From contig DATCKN010000090.1 of NCBI GenBank assembly GCA_036562185.1, positions 109,613 to 173,612 on the forward strand: DNA of 64,000 bases, read 5' to 3'. Below, piece by piece: positions 36,003-45,591 of the stretch. A program made the translations under genes and the position numbers. Each line of letters starts with the position of its first letter. The first letter of the stretch is position 1. Below the pieces are notes generated by a model. The model had not been told where the DNA came from. It made no database searches and saw only the letters and a program-made list of their open reading frames with translations. This stretch comes from Thermoclostridium sp036562185. Its GTDB lineage: Bacteria; Bacillota; Clostridia; DSM-8532.

Positions 36003-38864
36003 ATGAGAAAATTTTTTACATCTTTGGTTTTAATTCTGATTGTTTGCTTATGGTTAACGAATATGTCTTTTTCCCAGGAGATAATTGTGGATATCGCCGG
36101 ACGCAAATCCACATACACAGGAAATGTTTACAGTATTGAACTAAATGGCGTTTGGATTCCTACACAAACACCATGTATCGTTATCTCGGGAGTTGCCTAC
36201 GTACCTTTAAGAGAGGTGTTTCAGGACTATTTGGGAATGACGGTAGGCTATGACAGCACGAGCGGAACAGCATATGTTCAGAAGGGTTCAAAAAGGATGG
36301 ACTTTAGCTTTAGTAATCAGGCTATATATAAAAACGGTGTAAAAGCCGATTCAAATTTGCCTGTCGCGACTGTTAACGGAAATACTATGGTTCCTTTGTC
36401 ATTAACCGCAGGATATTTTGGTTATACAGTAGCCGCAAAGGATAAAACCCTTACTATTCAGTGGAACAATAAGGAAGAAAGTTCAGCAATTGTTAAAGAA
36501 GCAAAGCTGTCAGGAAATGTGAGTAAAATATCATATTACACAGATAACGGTAAAGAAGTTGTCTTTATAGAAACCGGCGCAAATAAGATAATAAACCATT
36601 ACATAATCGCACCGGTGGATAGCAACCCGTATTACAGGCTATGTGTCCAGTTTGGGGATGCCAGTATGGATAAGCCCGGAAGTCTTAATGTTTATGCCGG
36701 TTCGGTTCAGCAAGTCCGATATGCCCAGGCAGATTTTGATAAAAAAATTGCAAGTGTTGTTATTGAAATTAACAGTAACCCGAAATATACCGTAAATGTT
36801 GTTTCAAACGGCATAAAAATAACAATTGAAGCAACTGCGCAATCAAATACGCCGGAATCGTCAGCAGCACCTGCACCTGCACCTGCTGAGGCTCCAAAAC
36901 CTACGGCTACGCCAACGCCGACACCTGCACCTACACCAACACCGAAGCCCACTCCTGTTCCTACAGCTGCACCAACACCCGCTCCGGTGGTTACTATAAC
37001 ACCATCTCCATCGCCGACACCGGTACCCATAACACCAACCCCGACGCCTGCTGCGGTTAAAGAGGTTGGAACCGGTGCATTGCGTTGTTCTATAGACGAT
37101 GATGAAGTGACTGTCTGGATTGACGGTATAAACCTGCAAAAGGAAATAAAGAATAATCCTGACCAATACAGTATTGAATATCGAAATGTTGAAAAAATAC
37201 TGCAAATAAAAATGCCTTTAAGCGGTAATATTAAAACCCAGGTTCTTCCGGGAAACTCAATATTATATGGGATAATAGCATCCGAAAGCAAGCTACATAA
37301 TGAATTAAACATAAGAATTTCAGGGAAAGAGGATTTTAGCTGGGTACTTTCTTCCAATGGAGACAATGGTTCAAAAATTGTTATCTCAAACGGTATTGGA
37401 AGTACACCAACACCGACACCTAAACCTGTAACCCCGACGCTGACGCCTGTGGCCTCAAAACCTACTCCGACACCAAAGCCCGTAACCCCGACGCCAACGC
37501 CTGCGGCCTCAAAACCTACCCCGACACCAAAGCCCGTAACCCCGACGCCAACGCCTGTACCATCAACAGGAGACTTAGTAAATCGTGGCAACGGTGAGCG
37601 CACAGGAACGGTTTCATATGTAGCGGGCACTGACAAGATTATTATTGATGCGGTAGCTCTGAAAGGCTATAAAATCTTCAGGTTGACCAACCCTGCAAGA
37701 ATTGTAATAGACCTGTATGATAATGTCATTGAATCCGACGAAGTTAAAGCACCTTCGGGCAGATTATATACTAAAATCCGTACCGGGCAGTTTGATAAAT
37801 CAACAGCGAGGATTGTACTTGAAATTCCCGGTAACATTGATTACGAAGCCAATAGGAAAGATAACCGTTTAACTTTGAAATTATCATATTCCGGAATAAA
37901 AAATATGGATTTGATAGGTGATGTCGGCAGGTATTCAATTAAAATTACCGGAAAAGGCATACGGGATAAAATTGAGAAAAATCAGAAAGATATTATTATT
38001 GAGGATGACAAAGGGCAAAAAGCCTTCACCTTTGTTTTCCCAAATGGCATTATAGATTTGGGAAGCGGGAAACTTGAAGTTGGGGATACCGTTATGCAAT
38101 CGGTACAGACACTGACTTCAGGAAAAAGTGCTTTTCTTTCAATAACCCGGCAGAATAATGATGTTCAGTATAGTTTCCGCTATACGAACAACAGCGATGA
38201 GATAATTATTGAACCAAATACAGGGTCAGGTACGGGAACAGGAACCGGATCAGGAAATGGGAGCGGAACTGATTCAAAATCAGAACCTGTATCAAAACCT
38301 GATACAGGGAATACAACGCCCCCGGTTACAAGCGGAAAATTGGTTGTGCTCGATGCAGGGCATGGCGGTTCTGATCCCGGAGCAACATATGGAAACGATG
38401 AAAAATGGTATAATCTCGACATAACCCTGAGGCTTGAAAAATTACTGAAAGAAAAAGGTGTTAATGTAAAACTTACAAGGTCAACAGATGTATTTGTCGG
38501 GCTTGACGAAAGAGCCGAGATGGCTAATGAATGGGGTGCTGATATTTTCATTAGTATACATAATAATGCCCTAATGAAAGCCATGCATGGTACCATGACT
38601 TTCCATTATCCCTCCAGTTATAAAGGGAAAGAGTATGCCACAATAATACATAATGATATGATTAAAAACCTGGGCAGTAATGATCTTGGTGTGAAGTCTG
38701 CAAACTTCGTTGTTTTAAAGAAAACCAAAATGCCTGCTGTTTTGGTGGAAATAGGCTGCCTGACAAATGATCAGGAGCTTGTCAAGCTAAATACCGAGGA
38801 GTACAGGCAGAAGGCAGCAGAATCCTTATGTGAAAGCATACTGAAGATAATTCCGCTGTTATAA
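36003..38864 (+). CDS. Multidomain N-acetylmuramoyl-L-alanine amidase with AMIN domains
   Basis: 953 residues, exported (signal peptide about 1-25). Order: a copper amine oxidase-like stalk domain (about 30-155), AMIN-like domain (165-280), Pro/Thr linker (285-345), a second beta domain (355-460), an 18-residue repeat linker (466-520), a further AMIN domain (530-625), another beta region (630-735), a Gly/Thr/Ser linker (738-775) and amidase_3 (780-953). The catalytic domain has DAGHGGSDPGA, SIHNNA and VEIGCLTND, all intact. AMIN domains target septal wall. Larger than typical CwlM/AmiC proteins. The amidase could split daughter cells or act in sporulation. Confidence 0.93.
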   Translation: MRKFFTSLVLILIVCLWLTNMSFSQEIIVDIAGRKSTYTGNVYSIELNGVWIPTQTPCIVISGVAYVPLREVFQDYLGMTVGYDSTSGTAYVQKGSKRMDFSFSNQAIYKNGVKADSNLPVATVNGNTMVPLSLTAGYFGYTVAAKDKTLTIQWNNKEESSAIVKEAKLSGNVSKISYYTDNGKEVVFIETGANKIINHYIIAPVDSNPYYRLCVQFGDASMDKPGSLNVYAGSVQQVRYAQADFDKKIASVVIEINSNPKYTVNVVSNGIKITIEATAQSNTPESSAAPAPAPAEAPKPTATPTPTPAPTPTPKPTPVPTAAPTPAPVVTITPSPSPTPVPITPTPTPAAVKEVGTGALRCSIDDDEVTVWIDGINLQKEIKNNPDQYSIEYRNVEKILQIKMPLSGNIKTQVLPGNSILYGIIASESKLHNELNIRISGKEDFSWVLSSNGDNGSKIVISNGIGSTPTPTPKPVTPTLTPVASKPTPTPKPVTPTPTPAASKPTPTPKPVTPTPTPVPSTGDLVNRGNGERTGTVSYVAGTDKIIIDAVALKGYKIFRLTNPARIVIDLYDNVIESDEVKAPSGRLYTKIRTGQFDKSTARIVLEIPGNIDYEANRKDNRLTLKLSYSGIKNMDLIGDVGRYSIKITGKGIRDKIEKNQKDIIIEDDKGQKAFTFVFPNGIIDLGSGKLEVGDTVMQSVQTLTSGKSAFLSITRQNNDVQYSFRYTNNSDEIIIEPNTGSGTGTGTGSGNGSGTDSKSEPVSKPDTGNTTPPVTSGKLVVLDAGHGGSDPGATYGNDEKWYNLDITLRLEKLLKEKGVNVKLTRSTDVFVGLDERAEMANEWGADIFISIHNNALMKAMHGTMTFHYPSSYKGKEYATIIHNDMIKNLGSNDLGVKSANFVVLKKTKMPAVLVEIGCLTNDQELVKLNTEEYRQKAAESLCESILKIIPLL
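37401..37562 (+). repeat. 54-bp tandem repeat in the amidase linker
   Basis: Three copies of an 18-codon unit (PTPTPKPVTPTPTP core with SK and AA/VA/VP ends). Copies two and three are nearly identical at DNA level, so the linker length may vary between strains by slippage. Confidence 0.8.
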
Positions 38865-38909
38865 TAAAATGCAGATTTACATAAAACTTATATAAAAAGT
38901 AAATAAAAA

Positions 38910-38944
38910 AATCAAAGGAATTCATTTATTCTTTTGATTTTTTT
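38910..38944 (+). terminator. Terminator after the amidase gene
   Basis: AATCAAAGGAAT (38910-38921) pairs with ATTCTTTTGATT (38928-38939, one G-U), followed by a T run to 38944. Confidence 0.85.
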
Positions 38945-38965
38945 ATGTTTAACGTTATGATAATA

Positions 38966-38995
38966 TTTACAATGAGTAATTTTAAAGTATATACT
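38966..38995 (+). promoter_or_regulatory. sigma-A promoter of rph
   Basis: TTTACA at 38966-38971, an 18-base spacer and TATACT at 38990-38995. Predicted start near 39002, just before a hairpin. Confidence 0.55.
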
Positions 38996-39007
38996 CAAAA
39001 TAAATAA

Positions 39008-39035
39008 GCAAAACTGTTTTTCAGTTTTGCATCAT
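39008..39035 (+). other. Hairpin at the 5' end of the rph leader
   Basis: GCAAAACTG (39008-39016) and CAGTTTTGC (39022-39030) with a TTTTT loop, followed by ATCATTTTTAT. It could be an attenuator or a 5' stabilising stem. It lies 32 bases before the rph start. Confidence 0.5.
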
Positions 39036-39062
39036 TTTTATAAGACGAAAGGAATTCTTAAT

Positions 39063-39791
39063 ATGCAGCGTATTGATGGTAGGAAAAGCAATGAACTTAG
39101 AAAAATTAATATTACAAGAAATTATATATATCATGCTGAAGGTTCAGTTTTAATAGAATTTGGCAACACAAAGGTTATCTGTACTGCTTCTGTTGACGAC
39201 AAGGTTCCTCCGTTTAAAAAAGGCTCAGGTGAAGGATGGGTAACTGCTGAATATAGCATGCTTCCACGTTCAACACAGATCAGGAATGTGCGCGATATTA
39301 ACAAGCTAAAAATAAATGGCAGGGCAAATGAAATTCAGCGTCTGATAGGGCGCTCACTGCGTTCGGTTGTTGATTTCAAAGTTCTTGGTGAACGTTCAAT
39401 AATTATAGATTGCGATGTAATTCAGGCAGACGGAGGTACAAGAACAGCTTCAATAACCGGCGGTTTTATTGCATTAATGGATGCCTGCAGGTACCTAGTT
39501 GATAAGAAAATAATCTCAGAAATTCCCGTAAAAAATTTCGTGGCCGCCGTCAGTGTAGGAATTGTTAATGAAAATAATCTGCTTGACTTGTGTTATGAGG
39601 AAGACTCAAATGCCACCGTTGACATGAACGTTGTTATGACTGATTCCGGCCAGCTGATTGAATTACAGGCTACAGGTGAACTGTCTCCTTTTTCCCGTGA
39701 TTCCATGAATCAACTTCTTGACATGGCTGAAAAGGGAATAGCTGAACTGATTACAATACAGAAGAATGTTTTGCTGAAAGGGTATAAGTAA
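39063..39791 (+). CDS. rph: Ribonuclease PH
   Basis: 242 residues from ATG 39063, 10 bases after AAAGGA; the 39027 frame crosses the leader. It trims tRNA 3' ends using phosphate. Seen: RIDGRKSNELRKI, GNTKVICTASV, GWVTAEYSMLPRST, ANEIQRLIGRSLRSVVD, DCDVIQADGGTRTASITG and the C-terminal TGELSPFSRDSMNQLLD. It is followed after 3 bases by rdgB and then by a YfcE-type phosphodiesterase, a widespread order in Firmicutes. Confidence 0.97.
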   Translation: MQRIDGRKSNELRKINITRNYIYHAEGSVLIEFGNTKVICTASVDDKVPPFKKGSGEGWVTAEYSMLPRSTQIRNVRDINKLKINGRANEIQRLIGRSLRSVVDFKVLGERSIIIDCDVIQADGGTRTASITGGFIALMDACRYLVDKKIISEIPVKNFVAAVSVGIVNENNLLDLCYEEDSNATVDMNVVMTDSGQLIELQATGELSPFSRDSMNQLLDMAEKGIAELITIQKNVLLKGYK

Positions 39792-39794
39792 TAC

Positions 39795-40400
39795 ATGGAC
39801 AAATTGGTTATTGCTTCAGGGAACATTGGAAAGATAACAGAAATAAAGGCAATTTTAAAGGATCTGCCGCTGCAGGTTGTTTCAATGAAAGAAATGGGTT
39901 ATAATCCGGAATTTGACGAAGTTGGAGCAACATTCAGCGAGAACGCATTGATAAAAGCCAATACTTTAAGAAAGTTTGTTAACGATATTGTACTGGCAGA
40001 TGACAGCGGGCTTGAAATAGATTTTCTGAATGGAGCTCCCGGAATTTTTACTTCCCGTTTTGCAGGTGAGAATGCAAGTCAGGAAGAAAAAAACAAAAAA
40101 ATAATAAATCTTCTTAAGGGTATTGATTATAAATACAGGACTTGCAGGTTTGTATGTTCCATTGCCGTCGTTTCCGACAATATTAACCTGATAGTGGAAG
40201 ATTCAATAGAAGGGGTTATATCCGAAGTACCTCGAGGCAATGCGGGTTTTGGTTATGATCCGATTTTTTATGTACCCGGGTATAAAAAAACATTTGCCGA
40301 ATTGCCGGAAGATATAAAAAATCAAATAAGCCACAGAGCAAAAGCTCTGGAAAAACTGCGTCAGAAATTATCAGTCATATATCATAATAAAAAGGCTTAA
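39795..40400 (+). CDS. rdgB: XTP/dITP diphosphatase
   Basis: 201 residues of the HAM1 family. It clears deaminated purine nucleotides. Seen: IASGNIGKITEI at the start, GATFSENALIKANTLRKF, VLADDSGLEIDFLNGAPGIFTSRFAG, GNAGFGYDPIFYVPG, and ISHRAKALEKL. All are motifs of the nucleotide pocket. The start lies 3 bases after rph and is likely translated together with it. Confidence 0.96.
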   Translation: MDKLVIASGNIGKITEIKAILKDLPLQVVSMKEMGYNPEFDEVGATFSENALIKANTLRKFVNDIVLADDSGLEIDFLNGAPGIFTSRFAGENASQEEKNKKIINLLKGIDYKYRTCRFVCSIAVVSDNINLIVEDSIEGVISEVPRGNAGFGYDPIFYVPGYKKTFAELPEDIKNQISHRAKALEKLRQKLSVIYHNKKA

Positions 40401-40442
40401 TCGTTAATATCTTTGCCTAGTATAGGAGTTGAACACAGAAAT

Positions 40443-40928
40443 ATGACAAAAATACTGGTTATGAGCGACACCCATGGGGACACAACATTGGCCGAGAAAG
40501 CACTGAGAATGAATCCGGACGTTGATATTGTCATCCACCTTGGAGATTATTGTAAAGATGTAGATAGATTACAGCAGTTATATCCTGATATCCGTTTCGA
40601 ATATGTGTATGGGAACTGTGATTTTATGATTGGCAATGTTCCGGTTGAAAAACTAATTGAAGTGGAAGGCCAACGGATTTTTCTGACGCACGGACATCGG
40701 TATTCTGTCAAGTGGGGGATTGAAAAACTTCAGGATAAGGCTCATAATGATAATATCCAGTTGCTGTTGTTTGGACATACACACATGCAACAGCTCACCT
40801 ACGGTCCAGGGCATATTATTTTAAATCCGGGCAGCATTTCTGAACCGAGGGGTAATGATGAAGAATCATATGCTATTGTTATAATAGATAATGAAAAAAT
40901 AAACGTTGAATTAAAAAAAGCAGTATAA
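40443..40928 (+). CDS. YfcE/MJ0936-family metallophosphoesterase
   Basis: 161 residues from ATG 40443; a frame open to 40413 lacks a ribosome binding site. GGAG at 40424 is rather distant. Metal ligands: DTHGD, LGDYCKD, GNCD, THGH and GHTHMQQL. The family hydrolyses phosphodiesters with Mn or Ni; the natural substrate in bacteria is uncertain. It completes the rph-rdgB group. Confidence 0.9.
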   Translation: MTKILVMSDTHGDTTLAEKALRMNPDVDIVIHLGDYCKDVDRLQQLYPDIRFEYVYGNCDFMIGNVPVEKLIEVEGQRIFLTHGHRYSVKWGIEKLQDKAHNDNIQLLLFGHTHMQQLTYGPGHIILNPGSISEPRGNDEESYAIVIIDNEKINVELKKAV

Positions 40929-40961
40929 TTCACTATAGAACCTGTTGAAAGGAGCACGGTA

Positions 40962-42110
40962 TTGTCCGATATGGTTTATTTTGATAACAGTGCTACGACT
41001 TCTGTGTATCCCGAAGTTTTATCGGCAATGAACGATGTATACTCAAACCACTATGGAAATCCTTCCTCACTTCATAAAATGGGGAATGAAGCCGATATAC
41101 TCCTTCAAAATTCAAGGGAAGCAATAGCGAAAACTCTTAATGTGCCTAATGGCTGTATTTATTTTACATCGGGCGGAACAGAATCAAATAACTGGGCGAT
41201 AAAAGGAACTTCCAGGGCCAATAAAAGAAGGGGCAGCAAAATTATAACAACCAAAATAGAACATCCGTCGGTTTTAGAATGTTTTAAATATCTTGAAACC
41301 GAAGGCTTTTCGCCTCTTTACATTGATGTTGACTCTAACGGGCTTATTAACCTCGATGAAGTCAGAAATGAGGTTGATGCCAATACCATATTGTTCAGTT
41401 TTATACTTGTTAATAATGAAACGGGTACCATTCAGAAAGCCCAGGATATAATAAGGGAGGTCCGCCTGAAAAACCCTAGAACATTGATTCACATAGACGC
41501 GGTTCAGGCTTACGGAAAAATTCCAATTAATCTTTCAAAACTGGATGCAGATTTAATGTCAATAAGTTCACATAAAATTCACGGGCCAAAGGGTTGCGGC
41601 GCATTATATATTAAAAAGAATACCCATATATTACCAATCATGCACGGAGGCGGACAGGAAAACAAGTACCGTTCCGGCACTGAAAATTTGCCTGCAATAT
41701 ATGGTTTTGCCAAGGCTGCAGAAATAATTCATGGCAGGATGGAAGAAAACAGAAAGAGGATGAAGGAAATCAGGAACACAATTCTTCAGGGGCTTCGTGA
41801 AGAATTGGGTGACGGTTTCCGGGTAAATTCGCCGGAAGATGCCTATGAAGGAATACTGAACATTGCATTTCCAAGAGTGAAGGCACAGGTACTGATGCAT
41901 CATCTGGAAGCAAAAGATATCATAGTTTCTGTTGGCTCTGCATGTTCTTCGAGAAAAAACATACAAAGCCATGTACTATCAGCAATGAGTCTGCCCAAAG
42001 AAAATATCGAAGGTGCGATAAGGCTGAGTTTTTCGGGCATGAATACCGTTGATGAAGCTTTAAACTTCATCCGGGCTGTTAAGGAGATAATACCTGTAAT
42101 AAGGTATTAG
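40962..42110 (+). CDS. Cysteine desulfurase (IscS/NifS-like, ThiI partner)
   Basis: 382 residues from TTG 40962, 7 bases after AAAGGAG; ATG 40971 is too distant. PLP lysine is Lys205 (SSHKIHGPKG) and the sulfur-carrying Cys is Cys328 in SVGSACSS. It takes sulfur from cysteine. Because it lies just upstream of thiI, like NifZ in Bacillus, it most likely feeds tRNA 4-thiouridine. The sequence is group II-like in the length of the Cys loop but not SufS. AATTC context shows no promoter between the two genes except a weak TATAAT at the junction. Confidence 0.92.
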   Translation: MSDMVYFDNSATTSVYPEVLSAMNDVYSNHYGNPSSLHKMGNEADILLQNSREAIAKTLNVPNGCIYFTSGGTESNNWAIKGTSRANKRRGSKIITTKIEHPSVLECFKYLETEGFSPLYIDVDSNGLINLDEVRNEVDANTILFSFILVNNETGTIQKAQDIIREVRLKNPRTLIHIDAVQAYGKIPINLSKLDADLMSISSHKIHGPKGCGALYIKKNTHILPIMHGGGQENKYRSGTENLPAIYGFAKAAEIIHGRMEENRKRMKEIRNTILQGLREELGDGFRVNSPEDAYEGILNIAFPRVKAQVLMHHLEAKDIIVSVGSACSSRKNIQSHVLSAMSLPKENIEGAIRLSFSGMNTVDEALNFIRAVKEIIPVIRY

Positions 42111-42147
42111 CATAGATTTTACTATAATCTGAAAAGCGGAGATAGAT

Positions 42148-43320
42148 ATGAAAACAATAATATTGGTGCGTTATGAGGAAATTTTTCTGAAGGGTTTAAA
42201 CAAGCCTGCCTTTGAATCAAAGCTTATAAAGAATATGAAGCATGTTCTAAATGGTTTGGGGCCAATATCGGTAACAAGATCGCAAAGCAGGATATATGTT
42301 GAGCCTGAAAGTGATGATTACCCTGTTGACGATGCAATAAGCCGTCTTACTAAAGTTTTCGGTATTGCCTCTGTAAGCCCTGTTCATAAAATAGAATCAA
42401 ATCTGGAAGCAATTTATGAGAAAGCTGTTGAACTGACTAAAAAAATAACGGCAGGATCGGGCTACAGAACTTTTAAGGTTGAAACAAACCGGGCAAATAA
42501 AAAATTCCCTGTTAAATCAATGGAAGTTTCTAGGGAATTAGGTGCCGTACTCCTTCAAGAAGTTCCGGGATTAAAGGTTGACGTTAATAATCCCGATTTT
42601 GTAATTCATGTTGAAATACGGGAATACACCTATATTTATTCTGAAATAATACCCGGAGTAAAAGGTCTGCCCGTTGGTTCAAACGGTAAGGCCACGCTGC
42701 TTATTTCAGGCGGTATTGACAGTCCTGTAGCAGGCTGGATGGTTGCAAAAAGAGGGGTAAAAATTGAAGGAGTTCATTTTTTCAGTTATCCGTATACCAG
42801 TGAAAAAGCAAAAGAAAAAGTAATTCGCCTGTGCAAAACCTTATCGGAATACAATCTGGGTATGAAGCTTCATATAATTCCCTTTACCGAAATTCAGCTT
42901 GCCATTAATCAAAATTGTCCCCAGGAATACCTTACAATTATTATGAGAAGATTCATGATGAAAATTGCTGAAAGGATAGCTCAGGAAAACGGTTCTCTTG
43001 GTCTTGTAACAGGTGAGGCAATCGGCCAGGTGGCAAGCCAGACTCTTGAAAGCCTTCTGGTTACGAACAGTTCGGTATCGCTTCCTGTATACCGTCCATG
43101 TATAGGCATGGATAAAAGCGAAGTGGTTGAAATTGCAAAGAAAATAGGGACTTTTGAAACTTCCATACTTCCATATGAAGACTGCTGTACCGTTTTTGTA
43201 GCAAAACATCCGGTAACAAAACCAAAGCTTCAGAAGGCAATAGAATATGAATCTGTGCTCAATGCCGAAGAACTTATCCAAAAAGCACTGGATGGCGCAG
43301 AAATAATAGAAATAGAATAA
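42148..43320 (+). CDS. thiI: tRNA 4-thiouridine synthase ThiI
   Basis: 390 residues. THUMP domain at about 60-165 (EAIYEKAVELTKKI region) and PP-loop ATPase with SGGIDSPVAGW beginning near 187. Later, GEAIGQVASQTLESL and the C-terminal Cys-containing EDCCTVFVAKHP. The rhodanese domain of E. coli ThiI is absent, as usual for Gram-positives, where a dedicated desulfurase gives sulfur directly. That fits the desulfurase gene 37 bases upstream. Confidence 0.96.
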   Translation: MKTIILVRYEEIFLKGLNKPAFESKLIKNMKHVLNGLGPISVTRSQSRIYVEPESDDYPVDDAISRLTKVFGIASVSPVHKIESNLEAIYEKAVELTKKITAGSGYRTFKVETNRANKKFPVKSMEVSRELGAVLLQEVPGLKVDVNNPDFVIHVEIREYTYIYSEIIPGVKGLPVGSNGKATLLISGGIDSPVAGWMVAKRGVKIEGVHFFSYPYTSEKAKEKVIRLCKTLSEYNLGMKLHIIPFTEIQLAINQNCPQEYLTIIMRRFMMKIAERIAQENGSLGLVTGEAIGQVASQTLESLLVTNSSVSLPVYRPCIGMDKSEVVEIAKKIGTFETSILPYEDCCTVFVAKHPVTKPKLQKAIEYESVLNAEELIQKALDGAEIIEIE

Positions 43321-43348
43321 AATAACACAGCCCGAATACTATATACTG

Positions 43349-44761
43349 GTGATGTATATGGTATTTAAAAGGGCAAAAAATAAATCAACCTTTAAGCGGA
43401 AAATACACGGAATCTTTCAAGGCTTGCACCTTTGGAAGGTTCTGTTTTTCTTTTTGCTTTCGCTTTTTTTATTCTGCTTTATATATGCTTATTATATTTT
43501 AAACCTAAATACCATTTATCCGGATATTTTTATAGACGGAATTGATGTAGGAGGGTTAAAATGTGAAGAGGCCGTTGGAATTCTTAATGAAAACCTGGAC
43601 AAAACATATCAGAGTGATTACTTAATGCTATCTGTACCCGATATGCATTTTAAAATCCACTTCAGTGATATCGATTATTTACCCGATTATGAAAAAGCTG
43701 TTGAGCTTGCATTCAATACGGGAAGAAGAGGAAATGTCATAGAGAGGCTAAGAGAAATATGGAAAGTTCGTAAAAATCATTTGTTTATTACTTCTCAAAT
43801 GTGTTATAATATCGAGAAGACAACAGGCATTTTGGAAAATATTAGAATTAAGACTTATAAAGAACCTCAGAATGCTCAGATTAACATAGTCAACGGAAAA
43901 GTGGAAATAAGGCCTCATGTAGCCGGTTTTTCCGTTGATGTAAAAAAAAGCTTAATAAGGATAGATAACTTTTTAATAAACAGAGTATGGGAAGATGTCG
44001 AATTATGTTATGAAGAGATTCTCCCAAAGGTTACGACACAAATGGTTGAAGATATTACATATAAGCTTGGCGAATTTGCAACTGTATTCAACCCAGAAAA
44101 TGAGGCCAGGGTACATAACATAAAAACTGCATGCAATAAGATAAATCAAACTCTTCTTCTTCCCGAAGAAGAGTTTTCAATGGATAAGACTCTTGGGGAC
44201 AGGACAGAACAGAACGGCTACAAACGTGCGAAAGTAATAGTAAATAACGAACTTGTGGACGGGCTTGGCGGCGGGATATGCCAGGTAACGTCAACCATAT
44301 ATAATTCAGTTCTGTTATCCGGGCTTGAAGTTTTGGAAAGGCGAAATCACACACTTCCGTCGACATATGTAGAATTAGGAAGGGATGCAACCATTTCCCA
44401 GGGGTATATTGATTTTAGGTTCAAAAATACCAGCGGTTACACGGTTCTTATTGAAGCAAAAACTGTTGGAAACAGGGTTATAGTTACGATATGGGGGCGC
44501 GAACCCGAGATAAAGACATATGCGAAAATCAGAACAAAAGTTGTTCAGGTCATTGAACCCGATGGGGTTGAAGAAATAATTGATTATTCACTTAAATCGG
44601 GTGAAACTGTAGTTGAACGTGAAGCTCAACCCGGCTATAAAGTTGAGGTATACAGAGATACCTTTGATATGAATGGAAAGCTGATAAAAACAGAAAAAAT
44701 TTCTGTAGATACATATCAGCCAAAAAAGAGAAAAATACGGGTAGGAGCAGGTGGCAGCTAA
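43349..44761 (+). CDS. VanW family wall-associated protein with G5 domain
   Basis: 470 residues. GTG 43349, ATG 43352 and ATG 43358 are all possible starts; the ribosome binding site is weak (CTGGTGATG). One N-terminal membrane helix (about 33-53). Two peptidoglycan-binding_4-like domains follow (IFIDGIDVGGLKCEEA), then VanW with GGGICQVTSTIYNSVLLSGLE and HTLPSTYVELGRDATI, and a C-terminal G5-like domain (KTYAKIRTKV ... PGYKVEVYRDTFD). YoaR-like proteins of this build are common in Bacillota; the role in wall metabolism is unclear. Confidence 0.9.
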   Translation: MMYMVFKRAKNKSTFKRKIHGIFQGLHLWKVLFFFLLSLFLFCFIYAYYILNLNTIYPDIFIDGIDVGGLKCEEAVGILNENLDKTYQSDYLMLSVPDMHFKIHFSDIDYLPDYEKAVELAFNTGRRGNVIERLREIWKVRKNHLFITSQMCYNIEKTTGILENIRIKTYKEPQNAQINIVNGKVEIRPHVAGFSVDVKKSLIRIDNFLINRVWEDVELCYEEILPKVTTQMVEDITYKLGEFATVFNPENEARVHNIKTACNKINQTLLLPEEEFSMDKTLGDRTEQNGYKRAKVIVNNELVDGLGGGICQVTSTIYNSVLLSGLEVLERRNHTLPSTYVELGRDATISQGYIDFRFKNTSGYTVLIEAKTVGNRVIVTIWGREPEIKTYAKIRTKVVQVIEPDGVEEIIDYSLKSGETVVEREAQPGYKVEVYRDTFDMNGKLIKTEKISVDTYQPKKRKIRVGAGGS

Positions 44762-44853
44762 ATGGATGAATTAATTTTTAGTTTATATTTGAGCAGTAAA
44801 TTATAGGTTAAAACCTTTTTGATACTTTATATGTACAGTGGGGGGGAAATGCT

Positions 44854-45567
44854 ATGGCAACTGGACTGAAACCGATTTTTGATTCTGAAGTAACATGTCC
44901 GGTATGTGAAAGCACAATAAAAATAACAAAGGTACGTTCAAAATTTATAAAATTATCAAAACAGGATGATGATTTTTGTCCTCATTATGAATTTATAAAT
45001 CCGATGCTTTATGAAGCTTGGGTTTGTGGTCATTGTGGATATGCAGCCCATAATACGGTTTTTAACAAAGTAACGGAAAATGGCCGGAAAGCCGTGCTTG
45101 AGCAGATAACAAAAAACTGGACAAGCCGTGAATTTACCGGTGAGCGTGATTATAACAAAGCCCTTGAAGCATTCAAGATTATTTTATACAATTTACAGGT
45201 AAGAGAAGCACCATTTTCCGAGTTTGCGAAGATCTGCCTCAGAATAGCATGGATTTACAGGTATATGGGCAATAAACCGGAAGAAGATAGGTTTTTAAAG
45301 TATTCATTAGATTATTACAAAAAGGCTTTTTCCCGAGAGAACTCAAAGAACAACAACATTGATGAATTTACGTTGATGTATATCATAGGTGTACTTGCAA
45401 AGAGACTGAATATAACCAGTGAAGCTACATTGTGGTTCAGCAGGCTGATATCCTTTGCATCGAATCCTGCTGAAAAGGATAAAGTAAAACCCGCTCTTTT
45501 GGAAAATGCCAGAGAGCAGATATATCAACTGAGAATGGAAAAGAAAAATGAAGAGCAAACAGGATAA
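44854..45567 (+). CDS. DUF2225 protein
   Basis: 237 residues, cytoplasmic. Two CxxC pairs at the N-terminus (CPVC near 20, CGHCGY near 67) with YEAWVCGHCGYAAHN, then a TPR-like helical region (FAKICLRIAWIYRYMG). That pattern matches DUF2225, a conserved Firmicutes family of unknown function. GTGGGGGGGAA precedes the start. 25 bases separate it from the AIR-synthase-like gene. Confidence 0.9.
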   Translation: MATGLKPIFDSEVTCPVCESTIKITKVRSKFIKLSKQDDDFCPHYEFINPMLYEAWVCGHCGYAAHNTVFNKVTENGRKAVLEQITKNWTSREFTGERDYNKALEAFKIILYNLQVREAPFSEFAKICLRIAWIYRYMGNKPEEDRFLKYSLDYYKKAFSRENSKNNNIDEFTLMYIIGVLAKRLNITSEATLWFSRLISFASNPAEKDKVKPALLENAREQIYQLRMEKKNEEQTG

Positions 45568-45591
45568 ATTATTCATATTAAGGTGAACTGA

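Noticed and set aside
36707..37636. Minus-strand open frame of 309 residues, rich in Val and Gly
   Set aside because: It is the antisense of the Pro/Thr linkers and AMIN domains of the amidase gene; repeated CCN codons read as GG-x on the other strand.
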